Below the pieces are notes generated by a model, which was not told the DNA's origin, did no database searches, and was given only the letters and a program-made list of their open reading frames with translations. Shown in pieces: positions 53,339 to 61,827 of a stretch of DNA of 64,000 bases; the first letter of the stretch is position 1; the number at the start of each line of letters is the position of its first letter. Position numbers and translations under genes: made by a program. Source of the DNA: Ferrimonas kyonanensis DSM 18153 (GTDB lineage: Bacteria; Pseudomonadota; Gammaproteobacteria; Enterobacterales; Shewanellaceae); assembly GCF_000425405.1 (NCBI RefSeq), contig NZ_AUDJ01000001.1, positions 1 to 64,000 on the forward strand, in the 5' to 3' direction.

Positions 53339-55354
53339 ATGAGACTTAATCCTGGTCAGCAGGCGGCTGTGGAGTTCGTATCCGGCCCCTGTCTGGTGTT
53401 GGCGGGTGCCGGCAGTGGCAAAACCCGGGTGATCACCAATAAGATCGCCCACCTGGTGCAGCAGTGCGGTTATCAGGCTCGGCACATTGCTGCCGTGACC
53501 TTTACCAACAAGGCGTCCCGCGAGATGCGGGAGCGGGTGGCGCAGACTCTGGGCAAGAAAGAGGCTCGGGGGCTGTGGGTGTCGACCTTCCATACCCTGG
53601 GGTTGGAGATCATTCGCCGTGAGCACAAGTCGCTGGGACTCAAGCCCAACTTTACCCTGTTTGACGATCAGGACAGCCTGGCCCTGCTCAAAGAGCTGAC
53701 CGCCGATGAGCTGGAGGAAGACAAGGACCTGCTCAACCAGCTGATCAGTACCATCAGCAACTGGAAAAACGATCTGATCCTGCCGGCCAAGGCCACCGAA
53801 CTGGCCCAGGATGCACAAACGGCGTTGTTTGCTCAGCTGTATCAGCGCTACCGGGATCATCTGCAGGCCTACAATGCCCTCGATTTCGATGACCTGATCA
53901 TGGTGCCGACCTTGCTTCTGGCCAGCAACGAAGAGGTGCGGGATCGCTGGCAGAACCGCATTCGTTACTTGCTGGTGGACGAGTATCAGGACACCAACAC
54001 CAGCCAGTATCAGTTGGTGAAGCTGTTGGTGGGCAACCGAGCCCGCTTTACCGTGGTGGGGGACGACGATCAGTCGATCTACTCCTGGCGTGGTGCCAAG
54101 CCGCAGAACCTGGTGCTGTTGCAGAAGGATTTCCCCAAACTGAATCTGATTAAGCTGGAGCAGAACTACCGTTCCAGCCAGCGAATACTGAAGTCGGCCA
54201 ACATTCTGATCGCCAACAACCCGCACGTGTACGAGAAAACCCTGTTCTCCGAGCTGGGCTATGGCGACACCCTCAAGGTGCTCAGTGCCAACAACGAGGA
54301 CCATGAGGCCGAGCGGGTGGTGGCCGAACTGATTCGGCATAAGTTCGTGAATCGCACCGACTACAAGGAATACGCGGTGCTGTATCGGGGCAATCACCAG
54401 GCGCGACTGTTTGAAAAGGCGATGATGACCAACCGCATCCCCTACAAACTGTCTGGCGGCACCTCGTTTTTCTCCCGGGCGGAGATCAAAGACATCATGG
54501 GTTACCTGCGATTGCTGGTGAACGCCGATGACGACAACGCCTTTCTGAGGATCTGCAACGTGCCCAAGCGCGGGCTGGGACCGGCAACGCTGGAGAAACT
54601 GGGGCGTTTGGCCAATAAACGTCAGATCAGCCTGTTTGCGGCGGCATTTGAGCCGGACATGGAGCAGCACCTGCCCAAGGGCGCGGCCGAATCGGTGATG
54701 GTGTTTACCCGTTGGGTGGTGGAGCTGGCGGATCGGGCTCAGCGCGGCGATACCCTGGCGGCGCTGAAGGACCTGGTGCGAGAGATCAACTACGAAGATT
54801 TCCTCTACGACACCTCGCCCAGCCCCAAGGCGGCCGAGATGCGGATGAAGAACGTCTCCGAGTTGTACCGCTGGATCACCGACATGCTCGAAGGCGATGA
54901 GCTGGAAGAGCCGATGACCCTGCCTCAGGTGGTGACTCGGCTGACCCTGAGAGACATGATGGAACGCAACCAGGAGGACGAGGAATCGGATCAGGTGCAA
55001 CTGATGACGCTGCACGCCTCCAAGGGATTGGAGTTCCACTATGTGTTCATGGTGGGCATGGAGGAGGGATTGTTGCCGCACCAGAGCAGCCTCGATGAAG
55101 GCAACGTCGAGGAGGAGCGGCGACTGGCCTACGTCGGCATTACCCGGGCCCAGAAAGAGCTGATTTTCACCCTGTGTCGGGAACGGCGCCAGTACGGTGA
55201 ACAGATCCGTTGTGAACCCAGCCGGTTCCTGGCGGAATTGCCCCAGGATGATCTGGAATGGGATCGAGGCAAAAAGCGTCAGAGCGAGCAGCAGCGGCAG
55301 CAGGCGGGCAAGGCCAATATTGCCGCGTTGCGGGCGATGTTGAAGGGAAAATAG
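53339..55354 (+). CDS. rep: ATP-dependent DNA helicase Rep
   Basis: 671 residues, UvrD/Rep superfamily 1A helicase. [20 protein letters not shown] (Q motif), Walker [22 protein letters not shown] (motif II), [12 protein letters not shown] (motif III), QNYRS (motif IV), [11 protein letters not shown] (motif V) and VGITRAQ (motif VI). Unwinds 3'-5' and clears protein blocks ahead of forks. It is monocistronic; the tRNA cluster follows. Confidence 0.96.
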   Translation: MRLNPGQQAAVEFVSGPCLVLAGAGSGKTRVITNKIAHLVQQCGYQARHIAAVTFTNKASREMRERVAQTLGKKEARGLWVSTFHTLGLEIIRREHKSLGLKPNFTLFDDQDSLALLKELTADELEEDKDLLNQLISTISNWKNDLILPAKATELAQDAQTALFAQLYQRYRDHLQAYNALDFDDLIMVPTLLLASNEEVRDRWQNRIRYLLVDEYQDTNTSQYQLVKLLVGNRARFTVVGDDDQSIYSWRGAKPQNLVLLQKDFPKLNLIKLEQNYRSSQRILKSANILIANNPHVYEKTLFSELGYGDTLKVLSANNEDHEAERVVAELIRHKFVNRTDYKEYAVLYRGNHQARLFEKAMMTNRIPYKLSGGTSFFSRAEIKDIMGYLRLLVNADDDNAFLRICNVPKRGLGPATLEKLGRLANKRQISLFAAAFEPDMEQHLPKGAAESVMVFTRWVVELADRAQRGDTLAALKDLVREINYEDFLYDTSPSPKAAEMRMKNVSELYRWITDMLEGDELEEPMTLPQVVTRLTLRDMMERNQEDEESDQVQLMTLHASKGLEFHYVFMVGMEEGLLPHQSSLDEGNVEEERRLAYVGITRAQKELIFTLCRERRQYGEQIRCEPSRFLAELPQDDLEWDRGKKRQSEQQRQQAGKANIAALRAMLKGK

Positions 55355-55435
55355 GGTTTTGCGAACGGAGTCAGTGACAAAAAGCGCCGGGTTAGCTATT
55401 TTTTGCTCGGTTGAACGGTTTTTCTTGAAAAATTG

Positions 55436-55465
55436 TTGGACGTTGGCGGGCGTTCACCGTAAGAT
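55436..55465 (+). promoter_or_regulatory. probable promoter of the tRNA-Arg/tRNA-His operon
   Basis: TTGGAC (55436-55441), an 18-base spacer and TAAGAT (55460-55465), followed by the GC-rich discriminator GGCCGCC, as is typical of stringently controlled tRNA promoters. Confidence 0.5.
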
Positions 55466-55483
55466 GGCCGCCGTCAAAAGGAA

Positions 55484-55560
55484 GCGCCCATAGCTCAGCT
55501 GGATAGAGCGCACCCCTCCGGAGGGTGAGGCCGGGGGTTCGAATCCTCCTGGGCGCGCCA
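55484..55560 (+). tRNA. tRNA-Arg (anticodon CCG)
   Basis: 77 nt including encoded CCA. Acceptor GCGCCCA / TGGGCGC, D-arm AGCTCAGCTGGATAGAGC, anticodon loop CTCCGGA (CCG) and T-loop GGTTCGAATCC. The architecture is standard. Confidence 0.96.
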
Positions 55561-55597
55561 TGTTCTTTGCGCGTGGCATGACGAAAAAAATCTCTAT

Positions 55598-55674
55598 GGT
55601 GGCTGTAGCTCAGTTGGTAGAGTCCCGGATTGTGATTCCGGTTGTCGTGGGTTCAATCCCCATCAGCCACCCCA
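55598..55674 (+). tRNA. tRNA-His (anticodon GTG)
   Basis: 77 nt with the extra 5' G (G-GTGGCTG) and encoded CCA. Anticodon loop TTGTGAT (GTG at 55632-55634). T-loop TTCAATC is seven bases. Downstream of tRNA-Arg by 37 bases, probably same transcript. Confidence 0.95.
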
Positions 55675-55681
55675 TATTCTG

Positions 55682-55709
55682 AAAAGCCAGTCGAAAGACT
55701 GGCTTTTTT
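55682..55709 (+). terminator. rho-independent terminator of the tRNA operon
   Basis: The stem AAAAGCCAGTC / GACTGGCTTTT with a GAAA loop and T run lies eight bases after tRNA-His. Confidence 0.92.
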
Positions 55710-55743
55710 GGTTCCTGGCCTCGGAAACTGGAGCTTTCGCTTC

Positions 55744-55820
55744 GGGGCTTGTAGGCCAAATCGAATGAGCCCCGGATTGTGAGTCGGGCCGAGGTGGGTC
55801 AATCCCCGGGAGCCACCCCA
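55744..55820 (+). pseudogene. decayed tRNA-His copy
   Basis: The 3' half (CCCGGATTGTGA.. and GTCAATCCCCGGGAGCCACCCCA, in part AGCCACCCCA at 55811-55820) clearly derives from tRNA-His. The 5' half is degraded: TTGTAGGCCAAATCGAATGAGC against TGTAGCTCAGTTGGTAGAGT. The anticodon stem is broken, so it is probably nonfunctional. It is followed by a copy of the same terminator at 55828-55855. Confidence 0.85.
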
Positions 55821-55827
55821 TATTTTG

Positions 55828-55855
55828 AAAAGCCAGTCGAAAGACTGGCTTTTTT
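55828..55855 (+). terminator. duplicated terminator after the tRNA-His pseudogene
   Basis: Stem, loop and T run are identical to the terminator at 55682-55709; duplicated together with the tRNA. Confidence 0.88.
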
Positions 55856-55976
55856 GGTTTCTGGCCTCGGAAACTTGAGTGTCCAGTCTCGTACTCTGTC
55901 CATCCCATCTGTCACCGAACCGTCCTAAAATGGCACTCCGCAAGGTGAGTGTTGTGTTTGCCGGATCCGCAGAAAT

Positions 55977-56014
55977 AAAAAAACCGCAGGCCGATGGCGC
56001 TGCGGTTTTTTTTT
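55977..56014 (-). terminator. terminator after moaA
   Basis: AAACCGCAG (55981-55989) pairs with CTGCGGTTT (56000-56008). T/A tracts on both sides allow use in both directions; moaA ends 18 bases away on the minus strand. Confidence 0.88.
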
Positions 56015-56031
56015 GATCGGCAAAGGCGGGG

Positions 56032-57018
56032 TTAGCCGCCGGTCAGACTCATAAAGCGCAGAATCTGAGTGCCGTCGTCGTGGCCGAACAGGTGCTTTTC
56101 CGGTTTGACCTTCATGGCGGTCACGATGGCGGCCTTCACCGCTTCTACGTCACCGTCGTTGTCCCGCAGTACCTGTTTCAGATCCACCGAGTTCTCGTTG
56201 CCCAGACACAGCAGCAGTTCCCCTTTCACGGTGACCCGGACCCGGTTGCACTCATGACAGAAGTTGTGGCTGTGGGGAGAGATAAAGCCGATGCGCGACT
56301 CGCTGCCTTCCATGCGGTAATAACGCGCCGGACCGCCGGTGCGCTCACTGCTGGGGATCAGCGGGTAGGTTGGCTCAATCAGCGCTCGCACCTCTTCACT
56401 GGTACACAGGGTCTGTTCACGGCGATCGGTGTCGAAGGCGCCCAGCGGCATCTCTTCGATGAAGCTGATGTCGATGTTGCGGTCACGGGCGAAGTTGACC
56501 AGGTCCAGCACTTCGTGGTCGTTCTTGCCTTTCATCACCACGGCATTGAGCTTAACCCGCTCAAAATTGGCGTCACAGGCGGCGTCGATGCCGGCCAGTA
56601 CCCGCTCCAGGTTGCCCTTGCGGGTCACCTGAGTGAAGCGTTCCGGTTCCAGGGTGTCCAGGCTGATATTGAGGCGCTGCAGACCGTTGCCGGCCAGTAC
56701 ATGGGCGAACTTGGTCAGTCGAGAACCGTTGGTGGTCATCGACAGATCTTTCAGTCCGGGCAGTTTGCCGAGTTTGCGCACCAGCACCGGCAGGTCGGTG
56801 CGCACCAGTGGCTCGCCACCGGTCAGGCGGATGCGTTCAACACCGAGTTCGGTGAAGGCGCGGGCGATGGTACCTAACTCTTCCAGGGTCAGGACGTCGT
56901 CCCGTCTCAGGAAGGTGGGATTCTCGTCCATGCAGTAGACGCAGCGGAAGTCACAGCGGTCGGTGACCGACAGCCGCAGGTAATCGATTTTGCGTCCAAA
57001 GCCGTCTATCAGGCTCAT
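56032..57018 (-). CDS. moaA: GTP 3',8-cyclase MoaA
   Basis: 328-residue radical-SAM enzyme making the first intermediate of molybdenum cofactor from GTP. The N-terminal SAM cluster is CDFRCVYC. GGEPL follows, the C-terminal cluster is in CHECNRVRV and CLG, and the protein ends with the Gly-Gly tail (SLTGG) needed for function. Last gene of the minus-strand tupABC-mobA-mobB/moeA-moaA run, 15 bases after the fusion gene. Confidence 0.95.
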   Translation of the reverse strand: MSLIDGFGRKIDYLRLSVTDRCDFRCVYCMDENPTFLRRDDVLTLEELGTIARAFTELGVERIRLTGGEPLVRTDLPVLVRKLGKLPGLKDLSMTTNGSRLTKFAHVLAGNGLQRLNISLDTLEPERFTQVTRKGNLERVLAGIDAACDANFERVKLNAVVMKGKNDHEVLDLVNFARDRNIDISFIEEMPLGAFDTDRREQTLCTSEEVRALIEPTYPLIPSSERTGGPARYYRMEGSESRIGFISPHSHNFCHECNRVRVTVKGELLLCLGNENSVDLKQVLRDNDGDVEAVKAAIVTAMKVKPEKHLFGHDDGTQILRFMSLTGG

Positions 57019-57033
57019 TCTGTGTTCCTCGCT

Positions 57034-58833
57034 CTACAACAGATCCGCGAAGGGTTGTACCCAAACGCTGTCGCCGGCGGCGACGTCACCCTGGCACTCT
57101 TCGACCACGATCAGGCAGTTGCCTTCTACCATGGAGCTGAGTATGCCGGAGCCTTGGGCGCCGGTGGTGGTCACCGTCAGTTCGCCCAGGGCGTTGAGCT
57201 GCATTATGCCACGCTGGAATTCGGTTCGACCGACTTTACTGCGAAGCGGTTCACAAGTTGTGGCCCGCATCATCTGTGGCTTCCAGTTTGGCTCGCCCAT
57301 CATCTTGCGCAGGGCCGGTTGGACAAACTGCATGAAGGACACCATTACCGCTACCGGGTTGCCAGGCAGGCCAAACAACAGGGTGTCGTTGATCTTGCCA
57401 AAGGCCAGCGGTCGGCCCGGGCGCATGGCGATTTTCCAGAAATCAATGCTGCCCAGTCGCTCCATCACCGGCTTGATGAAATCGGCATCACCGACGGAGA
57501 CGCCGCCGGAGGTCAATACCACGTCGGCGGTTTCACTGGCTTCCTGCAGGGCAGACGCCATCGCCTCTTCGGTGTCTTCGAGGATACCCAGATCGATCAC
57601 CTCGCAGCCCAACTTGGCCAGCATACCCTGAATGGTGAAACGGTTAGAATCGAAGATGCAGTTGGGCTTCAGCGGTTCACCGGGTTGGCAGACCTCGTCG
57701 CCGGTGGAGAACACCGCCACTTTAGGGCGACGCAATACCGGCAGTTGTCCCAGACCCAAAGAGCCCAGCAGGCCCAATTCGGCGGGGCCGATGCGCTTGC
57801 CGGCGGTCAGGGCACAGGCGCCTTCGGCGATGTCTTCGCCGGCCTTGCGGATGTTCTGCCCCAGCTCGATCTCGGTCTGGAAGCACACCTGATCCCCTTG
57901 CTGATCGGCCACTTCGCGCATGATCACCGCGTTGGTGCCTGCAGGAACCGGCGCACCGGTCATGATCTTCACCGCCTGGCCCGGCTGCAGCGTGCCGTCG
58001 TAGCCGTATCCGGCCAGTACCTCGGCGACCACGGTGTAGTGGCTGGCTTGAGGGTCATGACAGATGGCGTAGCCATCCATGGCGGAGTTGGTGTGCTGAG
58101 GCACGTTGATCGGTGAGGCCATGTCCTGTGCCAGCACTCGATTCTGAGCATCCAGCAGCGACAGGGTTTCGGTGCTGGACACCGGTTTGACCTCTTTCAG
58201 AATGCGGGCGATGCCCTGGGCAACCGACAGCTGTTTGCGCTCGACGTCGTCGCAACCACAGCTACCCAGTGGCGCGTAGCCCACCGGTTTCCAGTCGGCG
58301 ACGAAAGATTCGATGAAGTTGGCGATGGCATCGACGTCGTTGATGTCCATCACCGGCAGGCTCAGATCCGCAGGCAGTTGAGTCTCGGCATCCACCGCCA
58401 GGGCCTGAATGGCGTCATCCTGAGTGTAAACGAACGGCTTGCCGACTTCGGCGCGGTGCAGTTCCAGCTTCGGCAGAGGCAGCTTTTTAAAGCCCTCCAC
58501 CAGAATCATGTCGACCCGGCTCTGGTCGATCATCGCCAGCAACTCTTTCAGGTCCGGATCACCGTCGGTGATTTTCTCCGCCATCAGGCAGCGGCGTACG
58601 TGTGAGGCGACCAGCATCTGCTCGGCGCCGGCTTTGCGCAGCTCGTAAGAGTCTTTGCCGGGAATGTCGACATCGAAGTTGTGGTGAGCGTGCTTAACCA
58701 CCGCCAGACGCTTGCCGCGGCGGTTGAGCTCAGGAATCAGTTTTTTCAGCAGCGTGGTTTTACCGGTGCCGCTGTAGGCACAGATACCCAGAACCGGAAC
58801 CCGGCAATCCGCCAGGATTTGATCCACATTCAT
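57034..58833 (-). CDS. moeA: MobB-MoeA fusion protein
   Basis: 599 residues joining two cofactor steps. Residues ~1-170 are MobB-like, a GTP-binding adaptor with P-loop GICAYSGTGKTTL. Residues ~205-599 are MoeA, molybdopterin molybdenumtransferase, with PQHTNSAMDGYAI, KIMTGAPVPAGTNAV, STGDEV, TSGGVSVGDADF and LPGNPVAVMVSF. Usual MoeA is about 400 residues, so the fusion is real and frame-continuous. Molybdenum (or tungsten) insertion is thereby linked to the guanylyltransferase partner encoded upstream (mobA). Confidence 0.92.
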   Translation of the reverse strand: MNVDQILADCRVPVLGICAYSGTGKTTLLKKLIPELNRRGKRLAVVKHAHHNFDVDIPGKDSYELRKAGAEQMLVASHVRRCLMAEKITDGDPDLKELLAMIDQSRVDMILVEGFKKLPLPKLELHRAEVGKPFVYTQDDAIQALAVDAETQLPADLSLPVMDINDVDAIANFIESFVADWKPVGYAPLGSCGCDDVERKQLSVAQGIARILKEVKPVSSTETLSLLDAQNRVLAQDMASPINVPQHTNSAMDGYAICHDPQASHYTVVAEVLAGYGYDGTLQPGQAVKIMTGAPVPAGTNAVIMREVADQQGDQVCFQTEIELGQNIRKAGEDIAEGACALTAGKRIGPAELGLLGSLGLGQLPVLRRPKVAVFSTGDEVCQPGEPLKPNCIFDSNRFTIQGMLAKLGCEVIDLGILEDTEEAMASALQEASETADVVLTSGGVSVGDADFIKPVMERLGSIDFWKIAMRPGRPLAFGKINDTLLFGLPGNPVAVMVSFMQFVQPALRKMMGEPNWKPQMMRATTCEPLRSKVGRTEFQRGIMQLNALGELTVTTTGAQGSGILSSMVEGNCLIVVEECQGDVAAGDSVWVQPFADLL

Positions 58834-58835
58834 AG

Positions 58836-59447
58836 TTACGAATCCTTATCTGCCAGCAGCAGTTGCTCTAGCTGATCTCGCTGCTCGGCTGTATTGATAT
58901 TGGCAAAGGCCTGCGCTTGGCCTGCAAAGGTCACTTTGGTGACTCGATGTTGGTTGTACCAAAGTAAAATCTTGCGATCGCCATTGGCCAAAAAGGCATC
59001 AATGGAGTCCGTCAGGTTTGCTTTCATCAGCAGGATGACGGAGTGCTCGCGCTCATCGTCGCAGGCTACGGCGATCTCTGCATCGGTGGCTTGCAATTGC
59101 TCGAGCAGTTTGTGAACCAGGTCACGGGGGGCCATGGGGACATCGCAGGGGAGTACCACTAAATAGGGAGTGGTGCAGTGGGCCAGCGCGGTGCGCATGC
59201 CCGCCATCGGCCCTTGAAAGCCTTCCAGGTCATCGGCATGAACCGGGTAGCCCAGTTGCCGGTATCGGTCCTGGTTGCGGTTGGCGATGATCTGTACCTG
59301 GGCCGCGTCGTCGGCGAAGCGATCCAGAACATGGCTGACCATGGGCTTTCCGGCGACGGTGATCAGACCTTTGTCTTCACCGTCCATGCGACGGGCCCGG
59401 CCACCGGCCAGTACCGCAAGGGTAATACGTTGATCTATTGCTGACAC
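58836..59447 (-). CDS. mobA: molybdenum cofactor guanylyltransferase MobA
   Basis: 203 residues: nucleotidyltransferase motif LAGGRARRMDGEDKGL near the N terminus, KPMVSHVLDR and LPCDVPM. Attaches GMP to molybdopterin to make the bis-MGD cofactor of enzymes such as DMSO/nitrate reductases. It overlaps tupC by 13 bases and is two bases from the MobB-MoeA start. Confidence 0.93.
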   Translation of the reverse strand: MSAIDQRITLAVLAGGRARRMDGEDKGLITVAGKPMVSHVLDRFADDAAQVQIIANRNQDRYRQLGYPVHADDLEGFQGPMAGMRTALAHCTTPYLVVLPCDVPMAPRDLVHKLLEQLQATDAEIAVACDDEREHSVILLMKANLTDSIDAFLANGDRKILLWYNQHRVTKVTFAGQAQAFANINTAEQRDQLEQLLLADKDS

Positions 59448-60112
59448 GCGTAGGGTTCCTCGCTGACAGATTGAAGCAGGTGACCATTATGCAACTGCCA
59501 GCGTTGCCGGCACAGCTTAGTGACCTCGGTGGTTTGATGGCTGGTAACCAGAATGCCGCACCCCTGTTGTTGCAGTTGAGTCACCATCTTGGCGACCACC
59601 TCGATGGAGTGGTCATCCAGGTTGGCGGTGGGTTCGTCCAGCATCAGAATCTCCGGCCGCACCACCCAGGCGCGGGCCAATGCCAGTCGCTGCCGCTCAC
59701 CGCCGGACAACACCTGGGCAGGACGATCGACCAGGTGGGCCAGTTCGGCTACCTCCAGCGCTTGCTCGATTCGCCGTTGCTGCTCCTCTTTACTGAGGGA
59801 CTGCAGGCTGAGGCTGTAGGCCAGGTTCTGCTGGACGCTGCCGTCGAACAGGTAGGGAGTCTGGTGCAGATAAACAATTTGACCGGCGCCGATACGCAGT
59901 CGCCACCAGGGGCCGTTGGCCCCGTCCACTTGGCGACTGCCGCGGTCCGGTTTTCGCAGTCCGGCCAGGGTTTTCAGTAGGGTGGTTTTGCCGACGCCAT
60001 TGGCGCCTCGCAGCCAGACACTCTGGCCGCTGCCGATGCTGATGTGGTCGATATTGAGCAATGGCCGACCATCGATGCTGATCAGCAGGTCCGACAGCGA
60101 AACTTTAACCAT
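59435..60112 (-). CDS. tupC: tungstate ABC transporter ATP-binding protein TupC
   Basis: 225-residue ABC ATPase: Walker A GANGVGKTT, signature LSGGERQRLALARA, Walker B ILMLDEPTANLD and switch TSHQ. Context (TupA/TupB genes, cofactor genes) gives the tungstate assignment; a molybdate role is not excluded. Overlaps tupB by eight bases. Confidence 0.9.
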   Translation of the reverse strand: MVKVSLSDLLISIDGRPLLNIDHISIGSGQSVWLRGANGVGKTTLLKTLAGLRKPDRGSRQVDGANGPWWRLRIGAGQIVYLHQTPYLFDGSVQQNLAYSLSLQSLSKEEQQRRIEQALEVAELAHLVDRPAQVLSGGERQRLALARAWVVRPEILMLDEPTANLDDHSIEVVAKMVTQLQQQGCGILVTSHQTTEVTKLCRQRWQLHNGHLLQSVSEEPYACQQ

Positions 60113-60812
60113 GTTGTCGGTGCTCCTGTTTGCCGCGCAGCGCGCTCAGAGAAAAGTTTAGCAACAGCGCCAAAAACACCAGCACCATTCCCAGTGCTGC
60201 CGCCTGAGCGAACTCGCCCTTGCTGGTTTCCAGGGCGATGGCGGTGGGCATGTTTCGGGTCAGGTTTTGAATGTTGCCACCCACCAGCATGGAGCTGCCC
60301 ACTTCGGTGATGATGCGGCTGAAGGCGGCAATGATAGCCACCATCAGTGGTACCCGCAATTCATGGCACAGGGTGATAAAGGCACGCAGCTTGGTGGCAC
60401 CCAGGGTACGGGCGGTTTCCCAGGCGCGCCAGTCGCCGGCACTGAAGGCGGCATAACTGGTGGACACCAGCACCGGGGTGGCCAGAAATATCTGACCCAG
60501 CATCATGGCGTTTTGGGTAAACAGCCAACGCAGATCGCCCAGCGGTCCTTGACGGAACAGCAACAGGTAGACCATCAGACCCACCACCACCGTTGGGATG
60601 GCTTGCAGGGTCTGAAACAGGGCGATGAGGGTGGCACGGCCAAAAAAGCGCCCCTGTGCAAGCACGAAACCCGCCAGGATGGCGGGTATCAGGCACAGGG
60701 CCATGGCTTTGACGGACACCGAAAAGGACACCAGGATGATGCTCCAGACTTTCGGGTCAAAGCTAAGCAGCAGGCCAATGGCCTGCTGTAGGGTTTCGAG
60801 AGTACTACTCAT
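60105..60812 (-). CDS. tupB: tungstate ABC transporter permease TupB
   Basis: 235 residues with about five or six transmembrane helices. The EAA-like loop ETARTLGATKLRAFITLCHELRVPLMVAI faces the ATPase (key part TLGATKLRAFITLCHELRVP). GSSMLVGGNIQNLTRNMPTAIALE is typical of TupB/WtpB-like permeases. Five bases separate it from tupA. Confidence 0.91.
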   Translation of the reverse strand: MSSTLETLQQAIGLLLSFDPKVWSIILVSFSVSVKAMALCLIPAILAGFVLAQGRFFGRATLIALFQTLQAIPTVVVGLMVYLLLFRQGPLGDLRWLFTQNAMMLGQIFLATPVLVSTSYAAFSAGDWRAWETARTLGATKLRAFITLCHELRVPLMVAIIAAFSRIITEVGSSMLVGGNIQNLTRNMPTAIALETSKGEFAQAAALGMVLVFLALLLNFSLSALRGKQEHRQHG

Positions 60813-60817
60813 TCACG

Positions 60818-61615
60818 CTACTTATTGTAGGTTGCTCTAAACAGAGGCTGACCCTGAACGCGGAACGCGTCGATCAGTTTTTGACCTTTGTCGCTGGCCA
60901 GCCAGTCGCTGAATGCCTTGGCGCCTTCGTGGTTCAGATCAGGGTACTTCTTATCGCTGATCAGAATCACCTGGTAAGGGTTCATCAGCGACGCATCGCC
61001 TTCAAACAGTACCTTCAGCTTCAGTTTGTGCATGAAAGCCAGGTAGGTACCGCGGTCTGCCAGCAGGTAACCCTGCATTTCGTTGGCGGTCAGCAGTGCT
61101 GGACCCATGCCCTGGCCGATGGCGCGGTAGCCGTCGTAGTCGGTAGTGACACCGGCTTTTTTCCACAGGTTCAGTTCTTTCATGTGGGTGCCGGACTCAT
61201 CGCCACGGGATACGAAGATGGCGTTGCTGTCGTGGATGCGCTTCATGGCATCGACGATGCCCTTGGCGTCAGCCAGCTTGGCTGGATCGCTGTCCGGGCC
61301 GAGAATGATGAAGTCGTTGGCCATGATCTGACGAGGCATGCGGCCGAAACCGTCCTCGACAAATTTAGCCTCGGCGCCTGGGGCGTGAGTCATGACCACA
61401 TCCACATCGCCGTTACGGCCGTGGCGCAGGGCCTTACCGGTACCGGTGGCGATCACCTGAACGTGGTAACCGCTGTCTTTTTCGAAAGTAGGCAGCAGGT
61501 AAGCCAGCAGGCCTGAGTTGTCAGTGCTGGTGGTGGTGGCCAGTTTAATGTCCTGCGCTGCGAAAACCGCAAAGCTAAGGGTGAAGGCCAACAAGCCAGT
61601 CAGTATGCGCTTCAT
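60818..61615 (-). CDS. tupA: tungstate-binding periplasmic protein TupA
   Basis: 265 residues: signal peptide (MKRILTGLLAFTLSFAVFA). The TupA hallmark TTTSTDNSGLL directly follows the mature start. GTGKAL and VDVVMTHAPGAE are the oxyanion-binding blocks shared with the family. ATG at 61615 with GGAGAAATTG is chosen over the frame to 61630. A sigma54-type promoter lies just upstream, facing this gene. Confidence 0.94.
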   Translation of the reverse strand: MKRILTGLLAFTLSFAVFAAQDIKLATTTSTDNSGLLAYLLPTFEKDSGYHVQVIATGTGKALRHGRNGDVDVVMTHAPGAEAKFVEDGFGRMPRQIMANDFIILGPDSDPAKLADAKGIVDAMKRIHDSNAIFVSRGDESGTHMKELNLWKKAGVTTDYDGYRAIGQGMGPALLTANEMQGYLLADRGTYLAFMHKLKLKVLFEGDASLMNPYQVILISDKKYPDLNHEGAKAFSDWLASDKGQKLIDAFRVQGQPLFRATYNK

Positions 61616-61666
61616 CAATTTCTCCGTCATTTGAATAGATGTTGCTGTGTTCTACTCAAAATACAT

Positions 61667-61682
61667 AGCAAGGAGGGTGCCA
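61667..61682 (-). promoter_or_regulatory. sigma54 (-24/-12) promoter of tupA
   Basis: Minus-strand TGGCAC (61682-61677), five bases, TTGCT (61671-61667) fits the sigma54 consensus TGGCAC-N5-TTGCW. The expected start point near 61656 leaves about 40 bases before the tupA ATG. The neighbouring divergent gene is a sigma54-dependent activator. Confidence 0.82.
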
Positions 61683-61703
61683 ACCTGTATCGGGTGGAAA
61701 ATA

Positions 61704-61748
61704 TGACCCAGGTCACAGGATTTGGCTGGTCAACTAGGTCAAAATGAC
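61704..61748. promoter_or_regulatory. candidate activator-binding sites upstream of tupA
   Basis: Inverted pairs TGACC-CA-GGTCA (61704-61715) and GTCA-AAA-TGAC (61738-61748), with a further GGTCA at 61728-61732. They lie 20-80 bases upstream of the -24 element, so they may be enhancer sites for the divergent NtrC-type regulator and/or autoregulation. Confidence 0.5.
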
Positions 61749-61827
61749 GCACCCTTTGTGGTGCCTTAGCCAAAATGCCCTAGTTTGCGACATATTGGCT
61801 CCATTTGCCTCGAGAAAAGAAGAGATT

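Noticed and set aside
53207-55081. Long minus-strand ORF (624 codons) opposite rep
   Set aside because: It is a mirror of the rep coding frame in GC-rich DNA. rep has all helicase motifs and the antisense product has no recognisable domain.
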